Shown: piece by piece, positions 1 through 9,150 of the stretch
Position numbering within the stretch: the stretch's first letter is position 1
Layout: every line of letters starts with the position of its first letter
Made by a program: the position numbers and the translations under genes
Notes under the pieces: model-generated
Seen by the model: only the letters and a program-made list of their open reading frames with translations
Told to the model about the DNA's origin: nothing
Databases searched by the model: none
Assembly: GCF_014773365.1 (NCBI RefSeq)
Contig: NZ_JACWUN010000013.1
Span: 1 to 64,000 of the forward strand
Direction of reading: 5' to 3'
DNA length: 64,000 nucleotides
DNA from: Pelovirga terrestris
GTDB taxonomy: Bacteria; Desulfobacterota; Desulfuromonadia; Desulfuromonadales; Geopsychrobacteraceae

Positions 1-123
1 CACCTAAACAACGAACAGCCAATCAGCAGCACACAACGCTGCTGATTGGCTGTTCCATCATTTATCTTGGTCAAGCTCCGTCAATTAGCGTGGTCAGTCA
101 TCCCTCAATTACCGTGTTTACTC
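1..123 (-). mobile_element. Terminal part of an insertion element, cut by window edge (IS21-like end?)
   Basis: The minus-strand reading frame of a GNAT toxin gene stops abruptly here, and the sequence becomes two near-identical direct repeats, tcaattagcgtg at 81-92 and tcaattaccgtg at 105-116, 24 bp apart. Multiple short direct repeats inside the end are typical of IS21-family elements (family knowledge); a perfect hairpin at 13-55 lies further in. No transposase is visible because the window starts inside the element. The assignment to IS21 is inference; another insertion sequence would fit as well. Confidence 0.4.
13..55. repeat. Perfect 18-bp inverted repeat
   Basis: Arms 13-30 and 38-55 are exactly complementary around a 7-nt loop (acacaac). 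There is no T tract on either side, so it is not a standard intrinsic terminator. It lies inside the putative insertion-element end and may be a structural part of it, for example to block read-through transcription. Confidence 0.5.
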
Positions 124-213
124 TCACCTTGTGAGATAGTCGTCCAGGTCCTGCTCGCCGCAGCTAAAACCTTCGCGATCGTGTCCCCGCGAAAGGAGTT
201 CGATGCAAAGCAT
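124..213 (-). pseudogene. Truncated GNAT toxin (TacT-like), N-terminal 29 residues only
   Basis: The ATG at 213-211 directly follows the antitoxin stop codon, the normal coupling of DUF1778-GNAT toxin-antitoxin operons. The frame encodes a 29-residue peptide containing LSRGHDREGFSCG and then LDDYL, which matches the conserved N-terminus of TacT-type acetyltransferase toxins that acetylate aminoacyl-tRNA (family knowledge). It ends at a TGA where insertion-element-like sequence begins. The acetyl-CoA binding core is missing, so no activity is expected. The antitoxin is therefore an orphan here. Confidence 0.6.
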
Positions 214-483
214 TTATAGCCGCTCCTTATGAGTGCGGAAGGCCGTGAGCAATTTCTCGTTCGGCGCCGGTGGGTTCTCAATCTCGTCGAAAAACCGCTT
301 CGCTGCCTCCATATCCAATCGAATAAAGTTTTCCTCCTCGATCACTGTCCGCGCTCGATCGAGTGCCGACTGAACTAGAAATTGATTAATCGTCGCACCG
401 CACAACTCGGCAGCGCGGGTGAGGGTCTCGTAAACGTGCTCGGGCACTCGTGCTGAAATGCGTGTTTCGACTTTTACAGCCAT
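214..483 (-). CDS. DUF1778 (TacA-type) ribbon-helix-helix antitoxin
   Basis: 89 residues from ATG 483. This start is chosen because ggaggt lies 6 nt upstream; an upstream in-frame ATG at 528 has no comparable ribosome binding site. The N-terminal ETRISARVPEHVYETL strand-helix pattern followed by a helix around GATINQFLVQSA is the ribbon-helix-helix DNA-binding domain of DUF1778 antitoxins. The C-terminal tail (NFIRLDMEAAKRFFDEIENP) is the segment that wraps the cognate GNAT toxin in this family. It would repress its own promoter and neutralise a TacT-like toxin, but that toxin gene immediately downstream (124-213) is truncated, so this antitoxin seems to have outlived its partner. Confidence 0.88.
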   Translation of the reverse strand: MAVKVETRISARVPEHVYETLTRAAELCGATINQFLVQSALDRARTVIEEENFIRLDMEAAKRFFDEIENPPAPNEKLLTAFRTHKERL

Positions 484-504
484 GATGTCTACCTCCATGT
501 ATGG

Positions 505-570
505 GTTGATCAACTGTAACGTTAACATGGTGGTGCCATATTGGCAACACTATGGTTCATTTTGGAACCA
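505..570 (-). promoter_or_regulatory. Probable autoregulatory operator region of the DUF1778 antitoxin
   Basis: Upstream of the antitoxin start there is a perfect palindrome gttgatcaac (505-514), a near-palindrome tgccatattggca around 535-547, and tggttc/gaacca arms around 552-570. Clustered palindromes in front of an RHH antitoxin are the usual operators for self-repression (inference). From about 571 to 824 I see no convincing gene or other feature. Confidence 0.35.
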
Positions 571-824
571 CCAGTTCTTCAGTGCATACGCGCTCGCATA
601 GATCCTGGCCTTGACGTTTTGATTGGTTGCCAATTGTCACGACAATGCACACGACTAGCAATGGATTAATCTGTTCTCTGACCGGCCAATCCATTCATCT
701 CAATGGAAGACCATAAGAACAGAAAGTTCCCGCCCGGCGATCCAGGCTGGGATTTCTGATGATACAGGGTTGGTGAGAAATACCCATTCAGGTAAATTTC
801 AACCCTCAAAATAAGGCAAGATGA

Positions 825-1079
825 TCTATAAGAACACGACCTCCTTCTACTAAACCGCGTAGCGTGGACCTGAGTCTTTATTATCAATCCCTGATCACCG
901 AAGCCTTGCGCCGGTGGGAAGATGGAAATCCATCCGGCACGGCCCGAATGCTCGGCATCAGCTCCCCGCCACTGCACAAACGTCTCAAACACACAAGACA
1001 ACAACTGAAGCGCTACCGACTGCCCCCCCCTCACCTGATTTTCTCGCAACGCGTATATCAACTAAAGCTGATATTTTAA
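825..1079 (+). pseudogene. Remnant of the Fis-type HTH end of a sigma-54 activator
   Basis: An open frame free of stops from 825 contains ITEALRRWEDGNPSGTARML followed by GISSPPLHKRLK. This has the layout of the C-terminal Fis-like helix-turn-helix of NtrC-family enhancer-binding proteins (leucine helix, GN.s.aA..LGIs...L..rLk). No AAA+ domain precedes it and the downstream residues lose the pattern, so I read it as a decayed fragment. A start could be GTG 864, but no ribosome binding site is visible. It lies just upstream of a sigma-54 promoter, which may or may not be coincidence. Confidence 0.4.
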
Positions 1080-1162
1080 CTTTAGTTGATATACGCATAT
1101 TGCTTAATGATTTCGTGTTCTTATGTCGATTTTTCTGAATTTGTTTCAACTTTAGTTGAAAT
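1051..1162. promoter_or_regulatory. Three copies of an AACTTTAGTTGA-type palindromic motif
   Basis: Arms 1051-1067 and 1080-1096 are a perfect 17-bp inverted repeat (gcgtatatcaactaaag and its complement) separated by 12 nt. About 55 bp downstream tttcaact/agttgaaa forms a further palindrome near 1145-1162. All three share the core aactttagttga. They lie about 65 to 170 bp upstream of a sigma-54 promoter, the position expected for enhancer-binding-protein sites, so binding sites for a sigma-54 activator are a reasonable inference. The factor is unknown. Confidence 0.45.
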
Positions 1163-1224
1163 TTCCCTTAACAGATTCAATTTATGAAATCAATAATTAC
1201 AGGTAGATAGACACTTTCCAGGTT

Positions 1225-1240
1225 TGGCACCAACCTTGCT
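1225..1240 (+). promoter_or_regulatory. Sigma-54 (RpoN) -24/-12 promoter
   Basis: TGGCAC at 1225-1230, five bases, then TTGCT at 1236-1240. This is a perfect match to the consensus TGGCAC-N5-TTGCW. Transcription would start near 1250, so the downstream gene cannot begin at the ATG at 1253; ATG 1307 becomes the best start. Palindromes upstream at 1051-1162 could be activator sites. Confidence 0.75.
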
Positions 1241-1306
1241 AACTATATCAGCATGGGCCGACGTAGCTCAGTACGGCTCACCATGAATCACAGCAACAGG
1301 GCGACG

Positions 1307-2182
1307 ATGAAAAAAACCATTCTTATTTATGAACCGCATTGTGAACAGATGCCGCGTCTGGTCTTTCTGCTTCATCTGGCAGATATCAGCTGCATCCATG
1401 CGCGAACGGTCGACGAGGCCATCAACTGGCTGTCCGCCCACCGGTTGCAGCTCAGCACCTTTGACCTGTTCCTGATCTGCTCATTTAGCCGGAGCACGCC
1501 CGAGCAACAACTGCTGCTGGTTCTGGGGGACGTGTCCCTGCCAGTCGTTTTTTTGCAGCGAGGAAATAGCCCTCTAACTGACCTGTTCGATCAAAATGGC
1601 ATCATCTGCCACCCCGAGGATCTGCTTACCTGTATCAATGACTGCTTATCGTCAACCACCCATTCAACCCAAGGAGAAACGATTATGACCGCCCCGGAAG
1701 AAGTCAACCGAGACCTGTCTTCGATCAATGAAGACTCGATGGAAGGGATGTACTTAACCTTCGATCTGGCCAGCGAAGGTTATGGCCTGGAAATCCGCCA
1801 TGTCATCGAGATTATCGGCATTCAACCGATTACCGCAGTGCCTGATCTGCCTGATCACGTCATCGGCGTGCTGAATCTGCGCGGCAAGGTAATTCCGATC
1901 ATCGATGTGCGCCGCCGCTTTGGTTTGCCCCATCGCGATCATGATGATCGCACCTGTATCGTTGTCGTCAATGTCAATGAAAATTCCGTCGGCCTGGTGG
2001 TGGACAAGGTCAGTGAGGTCATCACTATTCCCGCCAACGAAATCGAGCCCCCCCCTGGCACGAATCGCAATGGAAAACGGTATATCGCCGGCATGGGCAA
2101 GATCGGCCAGCAGGTCAAGATTTTGCTGGATATTGAAGCCCTGCTCGAAGATGAAGAGCTGGACGAGGTGGCAGCAGCTTAA
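1307..2182 (+). CDS. cheW: Pseudo-receiver fused to a CheW chemotaxis coupling domain
   Basis: 291 residues from ATG 1307, chosen because the sigma-54 promoter puts the transcript start near 1250 and aggg lies just upstream. Residues 1-125 have receiver-like alternation (TILIYEPHCEQ..., DLFLICSF) but lack the acidic pocket and phospho-acceptor Asp, so this half is probably not phosphorylated. Residues ~135-285 are a typical CheW domain (YLTFDLASEGYGLEI, GVLNLRGKVIPIIDVRRRFG, VGLVVDKVSEV), which links methyl-accepting proteins to CheA at the inner membrane. A good internal ribosome binding site (aaggag) precedes ATG 1685, which would yield a stand-alone 165-residue CheW, so two products from one frame are possible. 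The MCP gene at 2411 is its probable partner. Confidence 0.8.
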   Translation: MKKTILIYEPHCEQMPRLVFLLHLADISCIHARTVDEAINWLSAHRLQLSTFDLFLICSFSRSTPEQQLLLVLGDVSLPVVFLQRGNSPLTDLFDQNGIICHPEDLLTCINDCLSSTTHSTQGETIMTAPEEVNRDLSSINEDSMEGMYLTFDLASEGYGLEIRHVIEIIGIQPITAVPDLPDHVIGVLNLRGKVIPIIDVRRRFGLPHRDHDDRTCIVVVNVNENSVGLVVDKVSEVITIPANEIEPPPGTNRNGKRYIAGMGKIGQQVKILLDIEALLEDEELDEVAAA

Positions 2183-2211
2183 ACGCAGCTAACCCTGGAG
2201 GAGGAAACCAT

Positions 2212-2307
2212 ATGAAAGATTATTCAGGGGTGGTGGCAGAAAAGGATGCGTTCGGTGTGTTGATATTGGCGCATACGACGTTGCTCATCATCTACCTTCT
2301 TATTTGA
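2212..2307 (+). CDS. Small ORF of 31 residues with a hydrophobic C-terminus
   Basis: ATG 2212 is preceded by ggaggaggaaacc, one of the strongest ribosome binding sites in the window. The product has a charged N-terminus (MKDYSGVVAEKD) and a hydrophobic tail (VLILAHTTLLIIYLLI) that could insert in the membrane. It lies between the CheW and MCP genes in the same orientation. I do not recognise a family. It may be a real micro-protein or the start of a gene lost by deletion. Confidence 0.35.
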   Translation: MKDYSGVVAEKDAFGVLILAHTTLLIIYLLI

Positions 2308-2309
2308 TC

Positions 2310-2368
2310 GACGAGGAATCTCTCGTCAGTGACTGTCAATTTGCGAAAACCGCAAGGAAAAACAGTCA
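2310..2368 (+). promoter_or_regulatory. Folded leader in front of the MCP gene
   Basis: Three consecutive pairings are visible: gacgag/ctcgtc (2310-2315, 2322-2327), tgactgt/acagtca (2330-2336, 2362-2368), and ttgcg/cgcaa nested inside (2341-2345, 2351-2355). They end about 40 nt before the MCP start. No known riboswitch consensus is recognisable, including c-di-GMP class I. It could be a processing or stability element. Confidence 0.35.
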
Positions 2369-2410
2369 TTACTACATCTATCTTGAGGTTATGAGGAAAG
2401 GAAAATTACC

Positions 2411-4603
2411 ATGTTGAACAAGTTAAAGTTAGGAGCAAAAATCGGTTTGGGCTTTGCAGCGGTACTGGCCATTACCCTGGCTCTGGGGCTGGTTGCTTAT
2501 TACCAGATGGCTGATGTGGAAGAAGAGTCAAGCCTGCTGGCCAATGAACATGTCCCTGGAGTGGAAGTTGCCAATGAAGTTGAGCGCGCCGCCTTGCAAA
2601 CCATGTATCAGATTCGCGGTTATGTATTTACCGGGGAACAGCGTTTTCTCGATGCCGGGCGCAGCAATATTGCCAGGGTACGTAGTGAATTGGAGCGGGC
2701 AGTGACCCTGGCCGACAAATCAACGGATCTGGCAGCACTGAAGCAAGATGCCGTCAGCGCGCAGAAGCTTGTCGCTGATTATGCTCGAATGGTTGATCAG
2801 GCGGAGGGATTGCAACAGCGCATCAATGCCAATCAGCAGCAGATGCTCTCGGCCGCCAGCGCCTTTATCGAAAATATTGAGAAGTATATTGCAGCTCAAA
2901 ATCAGGATCTCGACCGCCAGGTAAAAAACAACGATAACGCTCAGGTCCTGTTGCGGCGCATTAAGCGCATCAACGATGGCAATGAGATCATTGACCTCGG
3001 CAATGAGATCCGGCGAGTGGCCTGGCAAGCCCAGGCCCAACGCAACCCACAGATGGTACGTGACCTGCAGAGCGACTTCACGAAGCTCCTCGGACTTATC
3101 GACCCCCTGTTGGCCGACACAACACAACAGCACAATCGTGAGCAACTGACCGGCGTCCGTCAAGCAGCCGCCAATTACCAGACCGCCACGAATAATATGC
3201 TGGATAACTGGCTGCAGAATGAAGCCCTTATGGCCCCGTTAATCGAGACTGGAACCGCGGTCACCATCGCAGCACAAAATTCTATTGAGCGGGGGATCGA
3301 CACGACAATGGAAGTGGCCAACGCCAACGCCGCTGACTTATCCCAGGCCGAACGGATCATGCTTATTGGTATCGCTATCGCCCTGCTTATCGGTGCCGTT
3401 ATCGCCTGGTTCATTACCCGCTCCATCACCGTCCCGATCCTGCGCGGGGTGAATCTGACCCAGGAGATCGCCAAGGGTGATTTCAGCATGCGCCTGAACA
3501 TGGATCGCCAGGATGAAATCGGTATCCTCGCCAACGCCCTTGACGGCATGGCCGAAAATCTCTCACGCAACGCCGATGTCGCCGAGCAGATCGCCGATGG
3601 CAACCTCAATGTCGAGGTGCAACTGGCCTCGGAAAAAGATCAGCTTGGGTTGGCCCTGCAGGGCATGGTGCTGAACCTCAACGATATTTTAGGGCAGATC
3701 CAGGTCGCCGGGGAGCAGATCGCTTCCGGTTCCGGTCAGGTCGCCGATTCCAGTCAGGCCCTGTCGCAAGGGGCCACCGAATCCGCCAGTTCACTGGAAG
3801 AAATCTCCGCATCGCTGAATCAACTCTCATCGCAAACCGGCACCAACGCCGAAAACGCCAACACCGCCAATCAGCTCTCCACGGAAGCCCGCAACGCCGC
3901 CGAACAGGGCAGTCAGAAGATGCAGGAAATGGTCGCGGCCATGACCGAGATCAACGACGCCGGGCAGAGTATCTCCAAGATCATCAAGGTCATCGACGAG
4001 ATCGCCTTCCAGACCAACCTGCTCGCCCTGAACGCCGCCGTTGAAGCCGCCCGCGCCGGTCAGCACGGCAAAGGCTTTGCCGTGGTCGCCGAAGAAGTAC
4101 GCAACCTCGCCGCCCGTAGCGCTAAGGCGGCGGCAGAGACCAGCGAACTGATCGAAGGCTCAGTCCAGAAAACCGCCAACGGTACAGCAATCGCAGGTCA
4201 GACCGCCGAAGCGTTGCAATCCATCGTCAGCGGGATCGGCAAGGTCACCGACCTGGTCGCCGAGATCGCCGCCGCCAGTTCCGAGCAGGCCCAAGGGGTC
4301 AGCCAGATCAATCAGGGCATTACCCAGATCGACCAGGTCACCCAGCAGAACACCGCCAGTGCCGAAGAAAGTGCTGCCGCCTCGGAAGAGCTGTCCGGTC
4401 AGGCTGCGCAGATGCGTGAGATGCTGATGCGCTTTACCTTAAAGCATGGCAGCAGCGCCCACTCCAACGTTCGGGCCGTGCCGCAGAAGAATGCCGCAGC
4501 AAAGAAAAGCGGCTGGGGTGAATCGGCACCGGCACAACCACAAAAGAAGATTGCCGCCAAACAACCCATCGCCCTGGATGATGATGAGTTCGGCAAGTAC
4601 TAA
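2411..4603 (+). CDS. Methyl-accepting chemotaxis protein, large helical sensor domain
   Basis: 730 residues. Transmembrane helices lie at about 11-30 and 318-337, enclosing a ~285-residue all-helical periplasmic region of the size of helical bimodular (HBM) ligand domains (inferred from length and helix pattern only). HAMP follows at ~338-392, then a second HAMP-like stretch, and the long cytoplasmic coiled coil with the conserved hairpin tip [20 protein letters not shown] near residue 530-550 that contacts CheA and CheW. The C-terminus ends DDDEFGKY, with no classical NWETF-type CheR-docking pentapeptide. ATG 2411 has gaggaaagga upstream. It directly follows a CheW-domain gene, a natural partner; no cheA or cheY is present in this window. 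Confidence 0.95.
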   Translation: MLNKLKLGAKIGLGFAAVLAITLALGLVAYYQMADVEEESSLLANEHVPGVEVANEVERAALQTMYQIRGYVFTGEQRFLDAGRSNIARVRSELERAVTLADKSTDLAALKQDAVSAQKLVADYARMVDQAEGLQQRINANQQQMLSAASAFIENIEKYIAAQNQDLDRQVKNNDNAQVLLRRIKRINDGNEIIDLGNEIRRVAWQAQAQRNPQMVRDLQSDFTKLLGLIDPLLADTTQQHNREQLTGVRQAAANYQTATNNMLDNWLQNEALMAPLIETGTAVTIAAQNSIERGIDTTMEVANANAADLSQAERIMLIGIAIALLIGAVIAWFITRSITVPILRGVNLTQEIAKGDFSMRLNMDRQDEIGILANALDGMAENLSRNADVAEQIADGNLNVEVQLASEKDQLGLALQGMVLNLNDILGQIQVAGEQIASGSGQVADSSQALSQGATESASSLEEISASLNQLSSQTGTNAENANTANQLSTEARNAAEQGSQKMQEMVAAMTEINDAGQSISKIIKVIDEIAFQTNLLALNAAVEAARAGQHGKGFAVVAEEVRNLAARSAKAAAETSELIEGSVQKTANGTAIAGQTAEALQSIVSGIGKVTDLVAEIAAASSEQAQGVSQINQGITQIDQVTQQNTASAEESAAASEELSGQAAQMREMLMRFTLKHGSSAHSNVRAVPQKNAAAKKSGWGESAPAQPQKKIAAKQPIALDDDEFGKY

Positions 4604-4636
4604 CAAAGACGTCTGGTCTGTTTGACAATCCCCTTC

Positions 4637-4663
4637 TCCCCGCTGCATAACGTGCAGCGGGGA
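4637..4663 (+). terminator. GC-rich hairpin between MCP gene and next gene
   Basis: An 11-bp perfect stem (4637-4647 with 4653-4663, loop taacg) lies 28 nt before the next start codon. There is no T run after it, so it is more likely a partial terminator or an mRNA 3'-end stabiliser than an efficient terminator. Confidence 0.4.
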
Positions 4664-4690
4664 CAGTTTCACAAGGTAAAGGAAGACATC

Positions 4691-5089
4691 ATGGCAGTAA
4701 AAAACATGTGGGGGGATATCAACGACATGACCGATCTACGGACCCCGCACGAGATCATTGAAGAGCAGGGGCAGGTTCTGTCGGAGATGACCAAGGGAAC
4801 CCTGGAGTTGAAGGTCGAGCGCAAGCAAAGTAACACCGTCTTTAATTACGACGTGTTTATCTCGCTGCCGGCCATGCAATACAAACAGCGAATATTACGC
4901 CTGATGCATGACATCAAGCTTTATCCTGCTAATCTCTACGATGAGCAGGGAACCAACGAGTACCGTTGTAAAAACCAGGAAGAATTCGAAGACAACCTGG
5001 GTTCCATTCTTTCCGCGAGTGAAACCAAAGTTATTATCAGCGGCCTGATGGCCCAGGCACGCCTGAACAGTAAGGACGCTCTCGTCTAA
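4691..5089 (+). CDS. Conserved-looking protein of unknown function in the chemosensory cluster
   Basis: 132 residues from ATG 4691 with aaaggaag 7-8 nt upstream. A longer frame to 4622 would run through the GC-rich hairpin and is unlikely. The protein is soluble, with no signal peptide or membrane segment. It begins MAVKNMWGDINDMTDLRTP, continues with a charged strand pattern (GTLELKVERKQSNTVFNYDV) and ends with a helical segment (ILSASETKVIISGLMAQARL). I do not recognise a family. Position directly after the MCP suggests a role in the same sensory pathway, but nothing in the sequence proves it. Confidence 0.7.
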   Translation: MAVKNMWGDINDMTDLRTPHEIIEEQGQVLSEMTKGTLELKVERKQSNTVFNYDVFISLPAMQYKQRILRLMHDIKLYPANLYDEQGTNEYRCKNQEEFEDNLGSILSASETKVIISGLMAQARLNSKDALV

Positions 5090-5245
5090 ACTACGACTTG
5101 CGGGGCTTGGAGGATTTCCAGCCGATTCCCACGCGTGCCGTAATGCAAGATGACAGTTAACCCGGCATCATCATGTGCCTCGTGTCACCGAAGAGGGGTA
5201 ACTCGTTGGTTGCGTTTATTGTGCTACCCCGTTGGAGTAACAATC

Positions 5246-5629
5246 GTGCAGAAGCTGCTTTTCCTCAAACCGACCCGCTGTTGGGCCTTTTTCCTGCTCA
5301 TCCTGCTGCTGTGGCCGGGCCTGGTGCAGTCCGCAAACACAGGTGTTTGCAGTGCGGATTTGTTTCAGCACCGTGGCGTCGTCATGCTGCTTATCGATCC
5401 CGAACAGATGGAGAGAATTTTCGGCATTTTTTCCCAGCTTGATGCGCGCAGCGAAGGGATCGGTCTGGGGTTGGCCTTGGTTAAAAAAGTCGTTGAAAGC
5501 TATCAGGGACGAATCTGGGTGGAGTCCGGCGGTCCGGGTCAGGGCAGTTGTTTCAGGTTTACCTTGCCGGGGGCTGCGCGCTGTGACCCATCGGCTACCG
5601 GCAAAGAACGGCTGCTTTTTGCAGCCTAA
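5246..5629 (+). pseudogene. Internal-deletion remnant of a secreted-N-terminus sensor histidine kinase
   Basis: From GTG 5246 (ggag 8 nt upstream) the frame gives 127 residues. They begin with a signal-anchor ([20 protein letters not shown]), then the opening of what looks like a PAS-type sensor ([15 protein letters not shown]), and then jump directly into the last part of an HATPase_c domain: [20 protein letters not shown] and [17 protein letters not shown]. The G2 box ([11 protein letters not shown]) is present, but the HisKA domain, N box and G1 box are gone. The join at ~residue 49 is in frame. The tail closely resembles the kinase ending at 15536. It cannot bind ATP or autophosphorylate. 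The frame is intact, so a small secreted or membrane product could still be made. Confidence 0.6.
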
Positions 5630-5638
5630 AGAGGACTT

Positions 5639-8600
5639 ATGGATCAAACTACGACTCGCATCCTGATCGTTGAGGACGAACAATCCCATGCCGAGGTGAT
5701 CAAGCGCGGTCTGCTGGCCTACAGTGCCGCGGCGGAGGTCGTTCTTGCGCACAGCTTGCAGCAATGCGCCAAAGAAATTGAGGCCTGTTGTCCTGATCTG
5801 CTCCTGCTGGATCTGAATCTGCCGGACGGTAGCGCGATTGATTACCTTAAAAAAAACCAGGATCAGCGTCCTTACCCGGTACTGATCATGACCTCTCAGG
5901 GCAGCGAAGCCCTCGCCGTCGATGCGCTGAAATCCGGGGTGCTCGATTATATCGTTAAAAGCCCTGAATCCTTTGCCGCGATCCCGCGGATCATCGAGCG
6001 CTCCCTGCGTGAGTGGCGAAACAAACAGGACCACCACAACGCGCTGCTTGCGCTGCAAGAGAGTGAACTGCGTTTTCGCTCCCTGTTGGAGGATGTCAGC
6101 TCTGTTGCCGTCCAGGGATACCGCGCCGATGGGACCGTTTTTTACTGGAATAATGCCTCGCAAGAATTGTACGGATATTCCGCGGCAGAGGCGTTTGGGC
6201 AGCACCTGTGTGACCTGATCATTCCGGAATCCATGCAGCAGGATGTTCATGCGGCAATGACGACGATGGTACACACCCGTCAACCCATCCCTCCGGCCGA
6301 ATTGGCCCTGCGGCACAAGGATGGAACGGACGTTTTTGTTTACTCCAGTCATACCGTCAACTGCCTGCCGGGTCAGCCACTGGAAATTTACTGTATTGAT
6401 ATGGATATCAGTGAACGCAAACGCCACGAAACGATCCTGGCGGCCCAGTTGCGTTTGAGCCAATACTCCCTCAATCACACCACCGAAGAATTGATTCAAT
6501 CCTTTCTAGACGAAGCTGAGAAGCTCACAAACAGCCAGATCGGCTTCTTTCATTTTATCGGGGAAGATCAGCAGTCATTGCACCTGCAAGCCTGGTCACG
6601 CCGTACCACGACAGAGATGTGCAAAACGGTGCCGGAACAACGCCATTATCCCCTGCCTCAGGCCGGGGTCTGGGCCGATTGTGCCCGCGAAAAAAAGGCG
6701 ATCATCCACAACGATTATACCCGGCTAGCGAATAAAAAAGGGCTGCCCGCAGGGCACGCTCCGGTCATTCGGGAACTGGTTGTGCCGGTTTTTCGTGATG
6801 CCAAGATTGTGGCGATGGTTGGCGTCGGGAACAAACCGAACAACTATCTGACAGCAGACCTGGAGATTATCCAGAAACTGGCTGATCTGGCATGGGATCT
6901 GATTGTTCGCAAGCGCACCGAAGACGACGTGTTACAGGCCCGCAAGGAATGGGAAGCAACCTTTGATGCCATGACCGATATGGTCACCATCCATGACCGG
7001 CAGATGCGGATCGTGCGCTCCAACAAAGCGGCTCGTGACTTTGTTGGTGGCAGCGCAGAGGAGCTCATCGGCAAGCTATGTTGTGAGGCGCTGTGGAATC
7101 AGGTGGGAATCTGTCAGGATTGTCCGTTGGCACAAACCATCAGCGATGGACAACACCATTCCAGTATCATCAGCTATGCCGCCGATACGATGTATTTTCA
7201 TGTGACCACATCGCCCCTGTCGACATCTGAAGCAGAGCCATATTTTATCCATGTCGCGCGCGATATCACCAACAGCAAAATGGCAGAACGTGAACTGCGC
7301 AAACTTGGGCTGGCCATTGAGCAGAGTCCGGCATCGGTGGTGATCACCAACGTTGATAGAGAGATTGAATATGTCAATGCCCGCTTTACCGAAGTGAGCG
7401 GCTATGACAGAGCCGAAGTGCTCGGGCAAAACCCCCGTATCCTCAGCTCCGGCGTTGCCGATATTGTTGACTACCATCAGCTCTGGGCGCATCTGAAGGC
7501 GGGTGAGCAATGGCAGGGAGAATTTCTCAATAAACACAAGTCCGGGCGGCTATTCTGGGAGCGCGCGATGATCTCGCCCTTGCGTGATGATCAGGGACAG
7601 ATCACCCATTATGTCGGCGTCAAGGAAGATATCACCACGCAGAAGACCTATGAAAAAGAGCTCGAATATCAGGCCACCCACGATACCCTGACCGGTCTGG
7701 CGAACCGCGCGCTCTTAAAAGATCGCCTGACCCAGGCCATCTATTACGCCCAGCGTTCCAAGCGCATTGTCGCCGTCGCCCTGCTTGACCTTGATCGTTT
7801 CAAGGTGATCAATGATACCCTCGGTCATGCCACGGGTGACACACTGCTCTGCCAGATTGCCGACCGGCTTCAAAGCGCTGTGCGTGAAACCGATACAGTG
7901 GCGCGCTTTGGCGGTGATGAGTTCATGGTGTTGTTGACGGAGGTCGCTGCTGCCCAGGATCTGAGCCTGGTCATGGAAAAAATAGTGCAGATTTTTACCC
8001 AACCTTTTGAGATGGAACAACGCCAGTTGATGCTGTCGGCGAGCATTGGGATCAGTTCCTACCCGCAGAACAGCCCGGACCCCGAGACCTTGATCCGTTA
8101 TGCTGATATCGCCATGTACCAGTCGAAAAAATCCGGCAGTGCCTTTTCGTTTTACAACGACGAGATGGATTCATTTGCTCTGGATACCCTGAATCTGGAG
8201 CATGATCTCCATGGTGCTCTGCAGCGTCAGGAGTTTTGCCTGCATTACCAGCCCAAGGTTGACCTGACAACCGGCACCATCAGGGGCTGTGAAGCGCTGT
8301 TGCGTTGGCAGCATCCCGAGTTGGGGATGGTTTCCCCGGGGCAGTTTATCCCCCTGGCCGAAGAGACCGGCCTGATTGTCCCCATCGGCACCTGGGTACT
8401 GGAACAAGCCTGTCGTCAGAGCCTGGCCTGGCAAGCCGCCGGATTGCCGCCGATCCAGATTGCCGTCAACCTCTCTGCGCGCCAGTTCCGCCAGGGGGAT
8501 CTGGCGGCCACCGTCAACACCCTTCTAAGTCAATCAGGGCTCGACCCGAGCTTGCTTGAGCTGGAATTAACCGAAAGCATGATCATGGATGATCCCCAGG

Positions 8601-9007
8601 GAGCCCAAACCGCCCTGCTTGCGCTGAAAAAACTGGGGGTCTCATTAAGTCTGGACGACTTTGGTACCGGCTATTCGAGTCTGAACTATTTAAGTCGCTT
8701 TCCGGTAGACCATTTGAAAATTGATCAGAGCTTTATTCGCGATATCGGCACATCTGCTGCCCGCACCGCGGTTGTGTCCAGCATTATTGATATTGCTCAC
8801 AACCTGCAGCTCACAGCCATCGCCGAAGGGGTCGAGACGGCAGAACAACTGGCGTTTCTGATCACCAACAAGTGCGATGCCATGCAGGGGTATCTGTTCA
8901 GTAAACCTGTGCCGGCAGATGACATGGCCCGACTGTTACAGCAGGGCACCTGTTTACATGACCAGGTAGCCGGAGGCTCCGCAGAAAAAAATCATGTTTT
9001 TTTGTAA
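5639..9007 (+). CDS. Receiver-PAS-GAF-PAS-PAS-GGDEF-EAL response regulator
   Basis: 1122 residues from ATG 5639 (gagg upstream). Order: receiver at 8-120 with phospho-acceptor in [12 protein letters not shown] and conserved Lys in YIVKSPE; PAS ~140-260; GAF ~275-415 ([14 protein letters not shown]); two PAS domains ~430-665; GGDEF ~675-845; EAL ~850-1095. The cyclase motif GGDEF is intact and an RxxD inhibitory site (RETD) lies five residues before it, so product inhibition is expected. The EAL domain has [20 protein letters not shown] and AEGVET, so the phosphodiesterase half also appears competent. It could make or degrade c-di-GMP depending on phosphorylation and ligand input. Its cognate kinase may have been the one lost at 5246-5629, or the one at 13317. 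Confidence 0.95.
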   Translation: MDQTTTRILIVEDEQSHAEVIKRGLLAYSAAAEVVLAHSLQQCAKEIEACCPDLLLLDLNLPDGSAIDYLKKNQDQRPYPVLIMTSQGSEALAVDALKSGVLDYIVKSPESFAAIPRIIERSLREWRNKQDHHNALLALQESELRFRSLLEDVSSVAVQGYRADGTVFYWNNASQELYGYSAAEAFGQHLCDLIIPESMQQDVHAAMTTMVHTRQPIPPAELALRHKDGTDVFVYSSHTVNCLPGQPLEIYCIDMDISERKRHETILAAQLRLSQYSLNHTTEELIQSFLDEAEKLTNSQIGFFHFIGEDQQSLHLQAWSRRTTTEMCKTVPEQRHYPLPQAGVWADCAREKKAIIHNDYTRLANKKGLPAGHAPVIRELVVPVFRDAKIVAMVGVGNKPNNYLTADLEIIQKLADLAWDLIVRKRTEDDVLQARKEWEATFDAMTDMVTIHDRQMRIVRSNKAARDFVGGSAEELIGKLCCEALWNQVGICQDCPLAQTISDGQHHSSIISYAADTMYFHVTTSPLSTSEAEPYFIHVARDITNSKMAERELRKLGLAIEQSPASVVITNVDREIEYVNARFTEVSGYDRAEVLGQNPRILSSGVADIVDYHQLWAHLKAGEQWQGEFLNKHKSGRLFWERAMISPLRDDQGQITHYVGVKEDITTQKTYEKELEYQATHDTLTGLANRALLKDRLTQAIYYAQRSKRIVAVALLDLDRFKVINDTLGHATGDTLLCQIADRLQSAVRETDTVARFGGDEFMVLLTEVAAAQDLSLVMEKIVQIFTQPFEMEQRQLMLSASIGISSYPQNSPDPETLIRYADIAMYQSKKSGSAFSFYNDEMDSFALDTLNLEHDLHGALQRQEFCLHYQPKVDLTTGTIRGCEALLRWQHPELGMVSPGQFIPLAEETGLIVPIGTWVLEQACRQSLAWQAAGLPPIQIAVNLSARQFRQGDLAATVNTLLSQSGLDPSLLELELTESMIMDDPQGAQTALLALKKLGVSLSLDDFGTGYSSLNYLSRFPVDHLKIDQSFIRDIGTSAARTAVVSSIIDIAHNLQLTAIAEGVETAEQLAFLITNKCDAMQGYLFSKPVPADDMARLLQQGTCLHDQVAGGSAEKNHVFL

Positions 9008-9068
9008 CTAGAGCCTGTCCCAATTAGCGCAAACGTACTGTCTATCTGCGATAGCAGGATAAAATAAT

Positions 9069-9102
9069 CCACTAAAGGAGGCATTTTTGCCTCCTTTAGT
9101 GG
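9069..9102 (+). terminator. 15-bp stem-loop after the GGDEF-EAL gene
   Basis: Arms 9069-9083 and 9088-9102 are perfectly complementary with a tttt loop. The stem is strong but the T run is in the loop rather than after the hairpin, so termination efficiency is uncertain. It lies 62 nt past the stop codon. Confidence 0.55.
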
Positions 9103-9150
9103 ACACAGACACCTTATAATCTTGTTGCCACACGAGAAAAAAGGCGACCT

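Noticed and set aside
666-1061. 131-codon minus-strand open frame
   Set aside because: No ribosome binding site, no recognisable pattern, and it runs antisense to the clearer Fis-HTH remnant.
1253-1306. Start of the CheW-domain gene at ATG 1253 or 1283
   Set aside because: The sigma-54 promoter predicts a transcript start near 1250, leaving no leader for 1253, and neither has a ribosome binding site; ATG 1307 is preferred.
2308-2410. c-di-GMP (GEMM) riboswitch before the MCP gene
   Set aside because: Hairpins are present, but none of the conserved GEMM core sequences can be found.
5216-6499. 427-codon minus-strand open frame
   Set aside because: It is antisense to the well-supported response regulator gene and its codons give no family pattern.
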